A stretch of DNA of 64,000 bases, taken from Alphaproteobacteria bacterium 32-64-14. Lineage in GTDB: Bacteria > Pseudomonadota > Alphaproteobacteria > Caulobacterales > Hyphomonadaceae. Made by a program: the position numbers and the translations under genes. Position 1 is the stretch's first letter; each line of letters starts with the position of its first letter. Below, piece after piece: positions 52,012-61,612 of the stretch. The notes beneath the pieces are model-generated. The model saw nothing but the letters and a program-made list of their open reading frames with translations, ran no database searches and was not told where the DNA came from. The stretch covers positions 1 to 64,000 of the forward strand of contig NCEM01000017.1 of NCBI GenBank assembly GCA_002280725.1. Direction: 5' to 3'.

Positions 52012-52842
52012 CTATTGCGCGTTGCGCCACGCCGTTGCGAGTGTGCGGAACTCGGCTTGTGTGAGGGTCTCGGCGCGGCGGGTGGGGTCGATGCCGGACG
52101 CCTCCAGGGCTTCGACAGCGCCGGGGAGGGATTTGAGGGCGGCGCGGAGCATCTTGCGGCGCTGGCCGAAGGCGGCGGCGGTGATCTTTTCCAGCGAGGC
52201 GAGGTCGTTGAAGCGCTGTTCGGGCGGAAGCGGTTCGAGCACGACGACCGCGCTGTCGACCTTGGGCGGCGGGCGGAAGGCGCCGGGGGGCAGCGTGATG
52301 GCGAGGCGGGGGCGCGTGACCGCCTGCGAGAGCACGGCGAGGCGGCCGTAGTGATCGTCGTCCGGCGTGGCGCAGATGCGCAGGGCGACTTCCTTCTGGA
52401 ACATCAGCACCATGGTTCCGCGCCAGTCTGCGGCCTTCAGCCATTCGACCAGCATGGGGGTGCCAACATTGTAGGGGAGGTTGGCGACGATCATGGCGGG
52501 GCTGGCGCCGCCGGCCTGCGCGATCAGATCCGGGATGTTGGCTTCGAGCGCGTCGCCGTGGTGAACGGTCAGGCGGGCTTCAATCTCGTTCTGGGCGCGT
52601 GTTTCGGGCCAGAGCGAGAGGCCCTCTGCGAAGCGGTCGTCGAGTTCGATGGCGATGAGCTTGCCGACTCCGCTATCGAGCAGCGCGCGCGTGAGGCCGC
52701 CGGGGCCGGGGCCGACTTCGATGACGGTCTTGCCCGCAACATCGCCACCGGCATTGGCGACGCGCTTCAGGACGGAGGGATCGAAGAGGAAGTGCTGGCC
52801 GAGCGATTTTCTGGCGGCGCCCGGCGTGAGGGGCGTGCTCAT
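52012..52842 (-). CDS. rsmA: 16S rRNA dimethyladenosine transferase
   Basis: Dimethylates A1518 and A1519 of 16S rRNA (KsgA). 276 residues. N-terminus AARKSLGQHFLFDPSVLKRV, SAM loop VIEVGPGPGGLTRALL, acidic IAIELDDRF, the catalytic NLPYN in IVANLPYNVGTPML, and FRPPPKVDSAVVVLEP in the C-terminal part are all present. It lies 13 bp after pdxA, last in the lptF-lptG-lptD-surA-pdxA-rsmA block. Normal length and motifs. Confidence 0.97.
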   Translation of the reverse strand: MSTPLTPGAARKSLGQHFLFDPSVLKRVANAGGDVAGKTVIEVGPGPGGLTRALLDSGVGKLIAIELDDRFAEGLSLWPETRAQNEIEARLTVHHGDALEANIPDLIAQAGGASPAMIVANLPYNVGTPMLVEWLKAADWRGTMVLMFQKEVALRICATPDDDHYGRLAVLSQAVTRPRLAITLPPGAFRPPPKVDSAVVVLEPLPPEQRFNDLASLEKITAAAFGQRRKMLRAALKSLPGAVEALEASGIDPTRRAETLTQAEFRTLATAWRNAQ

Positions 52843-52855
52843 GACTCTTCTGTGC

Positions 52856-53893
52856 TCATAGTTGGGCCGCGCGGGCGATGGCCATTTCGTTTGCGAGCTT
52901 CAGCGCGGCGATGAGGCTATCGGGGCGCGCTGCGCCACTGGGGGCTGCATCGTAGGCGACGCCGTGATCGGGCGAGGTGCGGATGAAGGGCAGGCCGAGC
53001 GTGACGTTGACGCCGCCCCACATGTCCAGCGTCTTCACGGGGATCAGGCCCTGATCGTGATACATCGCGATGACCGCATCCCAGCGGCCGGGCTTGCCAT
53101 CGTGGGCGCGCATCTCGTGGAAGATGGTGTCGCCGGGGCGAGCGTCGGAAACGTTGACGCCCTCCGAGCGCAGGCGCGCGGCGGCGGGGTTGATGACGTT
53201 GATTTCCTCGATGCCGATCTCACCCTCTTCGCCCGCATGCGGATTGAGGCCGCAGAGGCCGATGCGCGCAGAGGCCATGCCGAAGTCGCGCTTCATGGCG
53301 TCGCCGACGATGCGGCCGGTTTCGACGATGAGGTCTGTCGTAAGGATGGCGGGGATTTTTGCGAGCGGGCTGTGGATGGTGACGAGGGCGACACGCAGGC
53401 CGCCGCCGACGAGCATCATGATGGGGCGCGGCCCACCTTGTTTTCCTTCTGGGCCACCGTCCGCTGCGAGTTCGGCGAGATATTCGGTGTGGCCGGGATG
53501 CTTGAAGCCGGCGCGGTAAAGCAGCGCCTTGGAGATGGGGTTGGTGACGACGCCTGCAGCCTTGCCTGCGCGCGCGTGTTCGACGGCGAGGCGGATCGAC
53601 TCGATGATGGCGGGTGCGGTCGCAGCGTCCGGCTTGCCCGGTGTGGCGGCGGGGCCATCTATCGGCAGGACGGGAAGCGCGTGCTGGAAGGTGGTGAGGG
53701 CGTTGCCGGTCTCGGGTATGGTTTCGAGCACGCCCGCGTTGGGGGCGCTCGCCAGGACTTCGGGCGGAGCAATGACGTAGAACGGGCGGCCGCCTGTGTT
53801 GCGGACGTGCTCCCACGCTTTCCACGTGATGGCGGGCCCGACGCCGGCCGGGTCGCCCATCGTGACCGCGAGGGGAAGGACCGGCGCCGCCAT
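52856..53893 (-). CDS. pdxA: 4-hydroxythreonine-4-phosphate dehydrogenase
   Basis: NAD-dependent step of de novo pyridoxal phosphate synthesis. 345 residues. The start MAAPVLPLAVTMGDPAGVGP is diagnostic. KALLYRAGFKHPGHTEYLAE carries one metal histidine, GLCGLNPHAGEEGEIGIEE another, and VIAMYHDQGLIPVKTL the third; LPFIRTSPDHGVAYD ends the active-site set. It begins 3 bp after surA. A family-typical position. Confidence 0.97.
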   Translation of the reverse strand: MAAPVLPLAVTMGDPAGVGPAITWKAWEHVRNTGGRPFYVIAPPEVLASAPNAGVLETIPETGNALTTFQHALPVLPIDGPAATPGKPDAATAPAIIESIRLAVEHARAGKAAGVVTNPISKALLYRAGFKHPGHTEYLAELAADGGPEGKQGGPRPIMMLVGGGLRVALVTIHSPLAKIPAILTTDLIVETGRIVGDAMKRDFGMASARIGLCGLNPHAGEEGEIGIEEINVINPAAARLRSEGVNVSDARPGDTIFHEMRAHDGKPGRWDAVIAMYHDQGLIPVKTLDMWGGVNVTLGLPFIRTSPDHGVAYDAAPSGAARPDSLIAALKLANEMAIARAAQL

Positions 53894-53896
53894 GAA

Positions 53897-55177
53897 CTAG
53901 CGGCGGACGATGGTGGCCTCGCGCTTCAGGTCGCGCAGGTAGCGTTCCGCGACCAGAGCGAGCTCGGCGTTGAACAGGCGATCCCGGATCTCGTCGCGCG
54001 AGGGCAGGTCCGCATCGCCCGACCGCGAGTTGCAGACGTAGAACACCATCTTGCCGCCGTCCGGCAGATCGATGATGTCGGTCGACTGGCCCGCAGTCTT
54101 GCCTTCGAGCGGCGTGCGATAGGCCGGGGACACCTGCATAAGGCCGACATCCTTCATCGGTGTGCGCGTGATGCCGGTGACGCCTTCGAGGCCTTTGGTG
54201 AGATCGCCGCAGGCGGCCGCCGTGGTTTTCAGCGTGGCGAGCTTGGCCGAGGCGCCTTCGCCGCGCGCGATGATCTGTTCCATGTCGAGGATCACGGCCT
54301 TGGCGGCTTCGGTCGGCTCGCGCTTGCCGGTGAGGGCGATGACGTAGATGCCGCCATCGCTCTGGATCGGGGGCAGCAGGACCGGCGGCTCGGGCGCGGT
54401 GAGCACGACTTCAGCGATCTCGGGACGCATGTCGCCCGGAGACAGCCAGTTGAGGTCGCCGCCAGCAGAGGCGGATGGCGCGGCGGAGAACTGGCGCGCG
54501 AGGGCCTGGAAGTCTGCGCCCTGGTTCACTTGCTGGATCAGCGTCTGGGCGCGCGCCGCGGCGTTCTGGCGCGAGGTCTGGTCAGGCGCGTAGAGGAAGA
54601 TTTCCGCGATGCGGTATTGCGGCTTGTCGAGGCTCGCCTTGATGCGGCCCAGCATCTCGTCGATGCGCAGTTCGGAGACGCGCACGGTCTTCAGGTAGCG
54701 GCCGCGGATTAGGGCGGACCAGGCGATCTGCGCTTCTTCCATGTCGCGCAGGTGCTGGATCGGCAGCCCGACCTCGGCAACCATCTGGTTGAACTGTTCG
54801 CGGTTCATGCGGAAGTCGCTGCGGGCGACGTCGTTCAGCGCCTCGTCGAGTTCAGGCTGGGAAATGCGATCGTCTTTCGAGAGCTTCAGGAATTCTGCGA
54901 GCTTGATCTTCTCGTCGATCAGGCTTTCGATCGCCTGGTTCTGAATCTCCAGCATGATGTCGTCGCTGGGCGTCTCGGGGAAGCGGAGCAGCATCCAGCG
55001 CATGCGGTTGCGGACGTCCGATTCGGAAATGATCTTGTCGTTGACGACGGCGACGACGCCATCGATGCGATTGCCGCGCGTGGCTGCGGGTTGGGCCAGC
55101 TGGGTCTGCTGCGCCGTGGCCACCAGGCCGGAAGCCGCAACCGTCGCCGCCAGTGCAATAGCAAGAACGCTTTTCAT
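53897..55177 (-). CDS. surA: Periplasmic chaperone / peptidyl-prolyl isomerase SurA
   Basis: Escorts outer-membrane proteins, including LptD, across the periplasm. 426 residues with a signal peptide (SVLAIALAATVAASGLVATA). The N-terminal SurA domain reads IDGVVAVVNDKIISESDVRN and IESLIDEKIKLAEFLKLS. One parvulin (PpiC) domain follows: RIAEIFLYAPDQ, then FQALARQFSAAPSASAGGDLN and YVIALTGKREP. The C-terminal helix RDEIRDRLFNAELALVAERY completes the fold. It is 131 bp downstream of lptD, which it serves, an operon order conserved across proteobacteria. Confidence 0.95.
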   Translation of the reverse strand: MKSVLAIALAATVAASGLVATAQQTQLAQPAATRGNRIDGVVAVVNDKIISESDVRNRMRWMLLRFPETPSDDIMLEIQNQAIESLIDEKIKLAEFLKLSKDDRISQPELDEALNDVARSDFRMNREQFNQMVAEVGLPIQHLRDMEEAQIAWSALIRGRYLKTVRVSELRIDEMLGRIKASLDKPQYRIAEIFLYAPDQTSRQNAAARAQTLIQQVNQGADFQALARQFSAAPSASAGGDLNWLSPGDMRPEIAEVVLTAPEPPVLLPPIQSDGGIYVIALTGKREPTEAAKAVILDMEQIIARGEGASAKLATLKTTAAACGDLTKGLEGVTGITRTPMKDVGLMQVSPAYRTPLEGKTAGQSTDIIDLPDGGKMVFYVCNSRSGDADLPSRDEIRDRLFNAELALVAERYLRDLKREATIVRR

Positions 55178-55308
55178 TCAGATACCCCGTCGTCTCCGAC
55201 CCTGCGGGCGGGAGAAGGCAACAATATGGCCAGCAAAACCGGCCTTACCGGCGCGTATACCGGCTGAATCGGGGAAATGCGAGCCTTGAGCCGCAGCAGA
55301 GTGGCGGA

Positions 55309-57579
55309 TCAGTCGGTATCCGCGTCGCTGAAGCCGCCCAGGCCGGTCAAGGCGAAGGTAAACCGGATCGACTCAGAGGGGCCAAGGGTGCGGTCCCGGC
55401 CGCCGGAACGCTCGTAGGCGATCATGAAGAACGAGCAGTCGTCCTGGTACTTGATGCCGAGGGACAGGCGGATATCCTTGTTCTGCGTGATGTTGCGGGC
55501 CTGCTCGACCACGGCCGCCCAACGGTCGTCCACCGCGAAGGAGCCGCTCCACACCAGGCCTTCATCCTGAAGGCCAGCCGCATTCCGATCGACCCGGAAA
55601 TAGCGGGCGTTTCCGCTCACGCGCCAGAAGTTCACGCTGGCGTCGAGGTCCAGCCGGCTTATCTCCAGCTCATTGTCCATCCGCACACGTGCGCCGACAT
55701 TGACGATCCGCCCCACATCGGCCCGGACGGACGCGACATAGTCGGAGGTCTCTTCCCTGAGGTTGGAGAGCTCGTTGAAGGCCGGGTCTGCCGACTCGCG
55801 CCAGCGGCGGCCGACGATGGTCGACAGTTCGATGTCGCTGCCGATCTGGGCCGAGGCGCTGACGCCGACGGCGGCGCGGGCGCCGCCTTCCCAGAGATCG
55901 TAGTTCGATACCGCGTTCGGCTTGAACAGGTTGGACTCGTCCGCCTCGAAGACGAGGGAGTCCTCGTTCGGGATGATCGTGCGGCCATAGTCTATGTCGC
56001 CGGGAAGCGCGTTCGGATTGGTGAGCTTGTTGGCGTCAGGCGTGCCGTAGGCAGCCATGGCGATCGGCTCGATGATGATGTCCATGCCGGCCTGGCGGCT
56101 GATCAGCGGGTAGCTCACCGTAGCGCCGGCGATGCCCAGGAAGCGTGAGACGGTGCGCGATCCGGCGGCGCCGCCATCGTCGAGGTAGTAAGCATCGCCG
56201 CGACCCGAGGCGAATGGCTCGACGACGAATCCGGGGCCTACAACGTATTGCGATCCCCATTCGGCCGAGGCCGTGGCCCGCGCGGTGTCGAGCGTGAGGG
56301 GCGGTCTTTCGGTAACAAGGGTTGGTTCGTCGCGAAGCAGACCGACGGCGGAGAAATCGGTGGCAAGCTGTCCGTTCGCGCCAAAGTCGAAAACCTTCTG
56401 TACGAACAGCGCCGGGAGAACTTCGGGAATTCTGGCGTCCTCGTCCGAAGCGCGCAGACCCTGGAACAGGAAGGTCCCGGCCTCGAAGTAGAAATCAGGT
56501 TCCTGGCCGGTGACATAGACCTGCGAAAGCAGCTGGCGCGGCTGGCTGGCGACTAGGCCGCGCAGGTCGTCCTCGCCATCGATATCGTAGCGCCGATTGT
56601 ACAGATCGTCAGTCTGGCGTTCGATTCCAAAGCCCCATTGCCAATCTTCGTTGATGTTGAAGCGGCCGACGGCGTAAAGGTGGCTACGCCAAGTGTTGTC
56701 GCCGATCTTGTTGCCGTCGGAATCGAAGTCCTGTTCGTGGGTAATGCTGCCTTCGGCCTGGATGAAGCCGGAGAAGAACCGCTTGCGCCAGTTCAGCTTG
56801 AGCAGCGGCATCACATTGGTGGAGATCATCGGCGAGATGACGAGATCTTCCGAGGGCGAGATGACCCAAAGATAGGGCTGCTCGTAGAACGGGCCGATCT
56901 TCGAGGAGATGCCGACGTCGGGGATTAGCAGGCCCGAGCGGCGTTCAGAGTTCGGATCAGGGTGGGCGAACCAAGGTACGTAGAGGATCGGCACGCCCTT
57001 CACTTCCAGGACGGCGTCCTGGTAGGTGATCATCTGTTCCTTCTGGTCGAGCGTCGCGCGGCGGGCGCGCAGGGCCCAACTCGGTTCGTAGCCTTTCTCC
57101 TCGCACATCGCGCAGTTGGTGAAGACCACCTGCTCGAGCGAGTTGATGGTTGCGTCCGTCCGCACGGCGGACGAGGCAGTGACGAGTCCCGACGGCCCGA
57201 GACGGGACGAGAAGCGGGTGGCGAAGCCGTTGCGGAAATCCTCGTCCGCCTCGATCTCGTCAGCGAACTGGACCTGGCTCTGGCCGTCCATGATCTGGAC
57301 GTTGCCTTGGGCGCGAACGGTCTGCTTGACCCGGTCATAGACGACGCGGTCTGCCTTCAGCGTGCGGTCGCCGACGCGAATCTCGACATTGCCCGAAGCC
57401 GTGACGACGCTGCTGTCGCGGTCTTCTTCCACGACGTCGGCCTGAAGGATGATATCCTCGTCTTCTTCGGCAGGGCGCGCGGGAGCAGGCTGAGGGGACG
57501 GCGGCTGAGCAAACGCAGGTGCGCCGACGACGAGAGCCGCCATGGCGACAGAGGCGAGGCAGGTAAGCCGCAACACCAT
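55309..57579 (-). CDS. lptD: LPS-assembly protein LptD
   Basis: Outer-membrane beta-barrel that inserts lipopolysaccharide in the outer leaflet together with LptE. About 756 residues. Signal LTCLASVAMAALVVGAPAFA. The N-terminal OstA jellyroll contains VVTASGNVEIRVGDRTLKAD and VYDRVKQTVRAQGNVQIMDG. The barrel starts with YEPSWALRARRATLDQKEQM and PILYVPWFAHPDPNSERRSG, the typical LptD block. DDCSFFMIAYERSGG is near the end. ATG at 57577-57579 with GGGGAG upstream; an ATG or other start six codons earlier is less likely. Cysteines at NCAMCEE and DDCSFF could pair. Confidence 0.95.
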   Translation of the reverse strand: MVLRLTCLASVAMAALVVGAPAFAQPPSPQPAPARPAEEDEDIILQADVVEEDRDSSVVTASGNVEIRVGDRTLKADRVVYDRVKQTVRAQGNVQIMDGQSQVQFADEIEADEDFRNGFATRFSSRLGPSGLVTASSAVRTDATINSLEQVVFTNCAMCEEKGYEPSWALRARRATLDQKEQMITYQDAVLEVKGVPILYVPWFAHPDPNSERRSGLLIPDVGISSKIGPFYEQPYLWVISPSEDLVISPMISTNVMPLLKLNWRKRFFSGFIQAEGSITHEQDFDSDGNKIGDNTWRSHLYAVGRFNINEDWQWGFGIERQTDDLYNRRYDIDGEDDLRGLVASQPRQLLSQVYVTGQEPDFYFEAGTFLFQGLRASDEDARIPEVLPALFVQKVFDFGANGQLATDFSAVGLLRDEPTLVTERPPLTLDTARATASAEWGSQYVVGPGFVVEPFASGRGDAYYLDDGGAAGSRTVSRFLGIAGATVSYPLISRQAGMDIIIEPIAMAAYGTPDANKLTNPNALPGDIDYGRTIIPNEDSLVFEADESNLFKPNAVSNYDLWEGGARAAVGVSASAQIGSDIELSTIVGRRWRESADPAFNELSNLREETSDYVASVRADVGRIVNVGARVRMDNELEISRLDLDASVNFWRVSGNARYFRVDRNAAGLQDEGLVWSGSFAVDDRWAAVVEQARNITQNKDIRLSLGIKYQDDCSFFMIAYERSGGRDRTLGPSESIRFTFALTGLGGFSDADTD

Positions 57580-57728
57580 TACACTCCCCTCGCGCACGGA
57601 TTGCGAGCGACTCCCAGCCCTTCACCGATACGCAAAGCGTGCCGGGGCGTAAAGGCGGGCACCGGATTTCCAACAGTCCCGGCGCTGGCGCGGCGCGGAA
57701 GCCACATGTGACCTTGTAGAAAAGGCGA

Positions 57729-58880
57729 TCAGCCGTCTTCGACGTGCGCCAGCACCGTGAGAACAGCAAATAGCGCGAAGAGCGGTGGGCACCAGGCGGC
57801 GGCCTCGGGCGGCGTGGCCCCCGAAGCAGACATTCCCGAGGCAAGCCGCGTTACGAAGAAGAGAACAAACCCGGCCCCGGCGCCCGCGCCGATCAGCTGG
57901 GACAGGCCACCCGACCGCGCGAGGCGGAGGCAGACCACCGCGCCGATCAACGCCATGGCCAGCATCATGATCGGGGTGGCCAGCAGCGTATGATATTTCA
58001 GGACATATTCGCCGATCTCCATCCCGGCGGCCTTGCCGGCGTCGATGAAGGCGGGAAGTTCCCAGAACGGAATGGTCTTGGAAGAAGCAAAGCGCGACAG
58101 CAGGGTGTCGCTGCTGAGGTTTGTAGGCAGTGCCAGCGTCTCGCTGCGCAGGATTTCGCCTCCCACGCGATTCTCGATCACGCCGGTGAGCTGCCAGAAG
58201 CCTGCGCTCAGCTGCGCCTGCTGGGCGTCGACGCGATGGGTGAAGACCCGGTCGGCGGGACCTCCCGGCCCGAGGCGGAAGTACCAGAATGTGACGTTCT
58301 CGAGCGCCGTGCCGCGACCGACCACGGTGCGGCCGTGGATGATCGCCTGCGCGTTTGCGAGGCCAGCGCCCAGGTCTGCCCTATCGTCCTCTTCTGCTCC
58401 CGCCTGCAGGTCGCCCTGGCTGAGCCAGACGCCTTGCGTTACGGGACTGCTGCCGCCGGTGAGGCTGGCGCGGGTGGATTCGAAATCCTCGTTGAGGCGG
58501 GTGGCCAGCGGATCGAGCACGGTGACCATGATGAGGCCCATGGCCAGCGCCAGCGCCATAGCCGGGCCGATGAAGCGCCAGGCGGACACGCCGGCCGCGC
58601 GGATCGCCGGGATCTCGCTGCGGCGGTTGAGTTGGGAATAGGTGAGGATCGAGCCGATCAGCGTTGCAAAAGGTAGCGTTTCGAGGATCAGCCCCGGCGT
58701 CTTCATCATGGTGAGGGTGAAGGCGGTCTGGATCGTGATCTGTGTGCGGCTGCCGATCGTGCGCATCTGCTCGACGACGTCGACCAGCACGATGGCCAGC
58801 AGGATGATGCCCAGCGTCATGACGAGCGACATGACGCATTGCAGGAAGATGTAGCGCTGGATGCGGCCGGCGATCACCAT
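57729..58880 (-). CDS. lptG: LPS export permease LptG
   Basis: Inner-membrane half of the LptB2FG exporter. About 383 residues with six hydrophobic helices: IFLQCVMSLVMTLGIILLAI and PGLILETLPFATLIGSILTY near the N-terminus, and LLATPIMMLAMALIGAVVCL onward at the C-terminus, flanking a periplasmic jellyroll. RRSEIPAIRAAGVSAWRFIG is the coupling-helix region that contacts LptB. The ATG at 58878-58880 begins one base after the lptF stop (TGACATG). lptD follows in the same direction. Confidence 0.93.
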   Translation of the reverse strand: MVIAGRIQRYIFLQCVMSLVMTLGIILLAIVLVDVVEQMRTIGSRTQITIQTAFTLTMMKTPGLILETLPFATLIGSILTYSQLNRRSEIPAIRAAGVSAWRFIGPAMALALAMGLIMVTVLDPLATRLNEDFESTRASLTGGSSPVTQGVWLSQGDLQAGAEEDDRADLGAGLANAQAIIHGRTVVGRGTALENVTFWYFRLGPGGPADRVFTHRVDAQQAQLSAGFWQLTGVIENRVGGEILRSETLALPTNLSSDTLLSRFASSKTIPFWELPAFIDAGKAAGMEIGEYVLKYHTLLATPIMMLAMALIGAVVCLRLARSGGLSQLIGAGAGAGFVLFFVTRLASGMSASGATPPEAAAWCPPLFALFAVLTVLAHVEDG

Positions 58881-58881
58881 G

Positions 58882-60009
58882 TCAGGCCACCTGCAGGCGC
58901 GTGGCCGCGGCAACCCGGCGGCGCTTCAGGATCGGCACAAGGAAGTAGAAGGCAGAGACAAGCAGGATGACGAATATCGGTATGGCGTATTGAACGATGT
59001 TCAACTCGGGATCATCGCCCGCAGCAGACGTTCCTGCGAAGGCTGCGAGGCGCAGCATCAGCGCTGCGCCCGACGCGACCGCGATGCGCTTGGCATACCC
59101 GCGCCGGCTGAAGTCTCCGCCCAGCACCGCGTAGATCGCCAGCATCGCCATGGCGAGATTCAGCAGTGGCGATGACAGGCGCGCGTGGCCCTCGGCCAGC
59201 AGCATGTCTGCGTTACGGTTGTCGTAGTGGTTGGTCATGTCCGGATAGAAGAGTTCGGGCAGGTAACGGTCCGACTCCTCGAGGATCACTGCCTTCTGGT
59301 CGTCGACGAACGCGCCGAGTTCAAGTGGCGATTGCTGGAAGGTCAGCGATTCGAGCGCGCCGTTAGCCTTGATCGACTGGCGCTGGCCGTCATTGAGCAC
59401 CAACGCGGGCTTGCCCTCGATCTCGGACAGGAAGGCGGACTTGGCGATGTAGGTCACTTCGGCCTTCGGGTCGCGGCTGTCGTTTGCGACGAGGAAGGTG
59501 ATCTGGGGACCGTCGACCTCGCTGGCGAAGGTGGTGAGGCCGTCCTGGTGGGTCATGAACATGCCCTCCCGGACGAGGGAGGAGGCAATGTCGGTCGCAG
59601 CGGCGGAAACGGTTTCGCGCAATTCGCGGGAAGCCGCGGGCTGCACCCACAGATTCAGGCCCAGATGCAGGATGGCCGCGAGGGTCGCCAGGCGAAGTAC
59701 GGGCGAAGCCACCTGCCAGTTCGACATGCCCGAGGCCTGGGCCACCACCACCTCGTTCTCGCGGTGGGCCACGTTCAGGGCGGCCGCCGTCGCGATGAAA
59801 AGTGCTATGGGCATAAGGAGGGAGATGATCTGCGGGGTCGCCAGAACCGAAACCCACAGGAAGGTCAGCATGGATTGGCGGTTCTGGACGATCGTATCTT
59901 CGATCTGGCTGAGGCCTTGTGTAAGCAAGGCGATAAGAGCAAGACCGCCCACGATCGCGATCAGGGTTCTCAACACGTTACGGAAAAGATAGCGTTGAAA
60001 CACTGACAT
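58882..60009 (-). CDS. lptF: LPS export permease LptF
   Basis: 375 residues, partner of LptG. N-terminal helices in FRNVLRTLIAIVGGLALIAL and LATPQIISLLMPIALFIATA, coupling helix HRENEVVVAQASGMSNWQVA, a periplasmic jellyroll (VDGPQITFLVANDSRD to LTFQQSPLELG), and C-terminal helices (LNLAMAMLAIYAVLGG, VQYAIPIFVILLVSAFYFLV). First gene of the lipopolysaccharide-export block and divergent from pepA. Confidence 0.93.
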   Translation of the reverse strand: MSVFQRYLFRNVLRTLIAIVGGLALIALLTQGLSQIEDTIVQNRQSMLTFLWVSVLATPQIISLLMPIALFIATAAALNVAHRENEVVVAQASGMSNWQVASPVLRLATLAAILHLGLNLWVQPAASRELRETVSAAATDIASSLVREGMFMTHQDGLTTFASEVDGPQITFLVANDSRDPKAEVTYIAKSAFLSEIEGKPALVLNDGQRQSIKANGALESLTFQQSPLELGAFVDDQKAVILEESDRYLPELFYPDMTNHYDNRNADMLLAEGHARLSSPLLNLAMAMLAIYAVLGGDFSRRGYAKRIAVASGAALMLRLAAFAGTSAAGDDPELNIVQYAIPIFVILLVSAFYFLVPILKRRRVAAATRLQVA

Positions 60010-60044
60010 AAGAAAACCCGGCGGCGGCGCTAACCGCCCGAAAT

Positions 60045-60060
60045 GGGCCGGATCCGGCCC
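60045..60060. promoter_or_regulatory. Perfect 16-bp palindrome GGGCCGGATCCGGCCC
   Basis: An unbroken dyad in the 125-bp divergent region between lptF and pepA. It shares GGCCnGATCnGGCC with 14310-14325. It could be an operator or simply a GC-rich hairpin. Confidence 0.35.
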
Positions 60061-60134
60061 GTTCCAGTGCTAGCGGCGTCCGGGGCTTACGTCGATGACC
60101 AACTGTAGTGAATAGTCAGGACCGATTTATCCCC

Positions 60135-61607
60135 ATGCAGATCAAGTTTTCAGCCGAGCCCACGGGCGATGCGATCGCCTATCTGGCGCATGAAGGCGAC
60201 AAGGGCGCGGAACTCATCGTTCTGCCTGAGGGCGGCGAAGCGGCGGTCAAGCGCGCCATTGCAGCCGGCTCGTTCAGGGGCGGGGTCGGGCAGGTGATCG
60301 AGATCCTCGCGCCGGAGTGGAGCGATGCGTCACGGGTGCTGATCGTGGGTGTGGGTAAGAAGTCGGCGGTCAATGACTTGTCCTGGCAGAAAGCGGCGGC
60401 CTCGCTGGTGAAGCGCGTGCTGACGGGCGGGGCGAAATTGCTGTCGATCGTTGGCGCGCCCGATCGCACCGTCGCGGCGAACCTTGCGTTCGGGGCGCGG
60501 CTGGCGGCTTACCGCTTCGACACCTATCGGCTGAATTTGAAGACCGAGAAGAAGCCGACGCTGACGACCGTGTCGGTGGTGAGCGATTCCGCGGCCGGTG
60601 CGCGATCGGACTATGCGGCGTTCTCTGCGAAGGCCGAAGGCGTTGAGCTGGCGCGCAATCTCGTGTCCGAGCCGCCGAACGTGCTGCACCCGGAAAGCTA
60701 TGCGCAGCGCATCCAGGAGTTGTCGGAACTCGGTCTCGAGATCGAGGTGCTGGACGTCGCCGCGATGACCAAGCTGGGCATGGGTTCGCTGCTTGGCGTG
60801 GGCCAGGGCTCGGTGCGTGGCTCGCGTCTCGTCGTGATGAAGTGGCTGGGCGCGAAGGACAAGAAGTCCGCGCCGGTAGCCCTCGTCGGCAAGGGCGTGA
60901 CGTTCGACACGGGCGGTATCTCCTTGAAGCCCGGTCCTGGAATGCAGGACATGAAGGGCGACATGGGCGGCTCGGCCGCTGTCGTCGGCGCGATGGCCTC
61001 GATCGCCAAGCGCAAGGCGAAGGCCAACGTGATCGGCCTCGTCGGCCTCGTGGAGAACATGCCGGACGGCAATGCGCAGCGCCCCGGCGACATTGTGAAG
61101 GCGGCTGCCGGCAAGACGATCGAGATCCAGAACACGGACGCGGAAGGCCGCCTCGTGCTGTGCGACGTGCTTTGGTACGCGCAGAAGAAGTATAACCCGA
61201 AGGCGATGGTCGATCTCGCCACGCTGACGGGTGCGATCATTATCTCGCTCGGCAACGAGCACGCCGGCCTGTTCTCGAACAGCGATGAGCTGTCGGCCAA
61301 GCTGACAATGGCGGGCAAGGCCGAGGGCGAGCCTGTGTGGCGCCTGCCGCTCGGACCGGGCTACGACAAGCAGATCGATAGCGAAGTCGCCGACATGAAG
61401 AATATCGGGGCTGCGGGAAATGCAGGCTCGATCACGGCTGCGCAGTTCCTGCAGCGCTTCGTGGACGATGGCCGCGCGTGGGCGCACCTCGATATCGCGG
61501 GCACGGCGTGGAAGCCGGGCAACGACAATCCGCTGGAACCGACCTGGGCGACCGGCTGGGGCGTGCGCATTCTCGACCGGCTGATCGCCGACAACTACGA
61601 GGACTAG
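60135..61607 (+). CDS. pepA: Leucyl aminopeptidase
   Basis: Cytosolic dizinc M17 peptidase removing N-terminal residues; some members also bind DNA. About 490 residues. Key blocks: VALVGKGVTFDTGGISLKPG, MQDMKGDMGGSAAVVGAM, the signature NTDAEGRLVLCDVLWYA (metal Asp/Glu and catalytic Arg), and the C-terminal WAHLDIAGTAWKPGNDN. The ATG at 60135 gives the typical MQIKFSAEPTGD. An earlier GTG at 60108 is possible. holC follows by 5 bp in the usual order. Confidence 0.96.
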   Translation: MQIKFSAEPTGDAIAYLAHEGDKGAELIVLPEGGEAAVKRAIAAGSFRGGVGQVIEILAPEWSDASRVLIVGVGKKSAVNDLSWQKAAASLVKRVLTGGAKLLSIVGAPDRTVAANLAFGARLAAYRFDTYRLNLKTEKKPTLTTVSVVSDSAAGARSDYAAFSAKAEGVELARNLVSEPPNVLHPESYAQRIQELSELGLEIEVLDVAAMTKLGMGSLLGVGQGSVRGSRLVVMKWLGAKDKKSAPVALVGKGVTFDTGGISLKPGPGMQDMKGDMGGSAAVVGAMASIAKRKAKANVIGLVGLVENMPDGNAQRPGDIVKAAAGKTIEIQNTDAEGRLVLCDVLWYAQKKYNPKAMVDLATLTGAIIISLGNEHAGLFSNSDELSAKLTMAGKAEGEPVWRLPLGPGYDKQIDSEVADMKNIGAAGNAGSITAAQFLQRFVDDGRAWAHLDIAGTAWKPGNDNPLEPTWATGWGVRILDRLIADNYED

Positions 61608-61612
61608 GCAAG

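Noticed and set aside
52862..54712. 616-codon open frame opposite pdxA and surA
   Set aside because: Spans two well-conserved genes on the other strand; composition is that of a complement, not of a protein.
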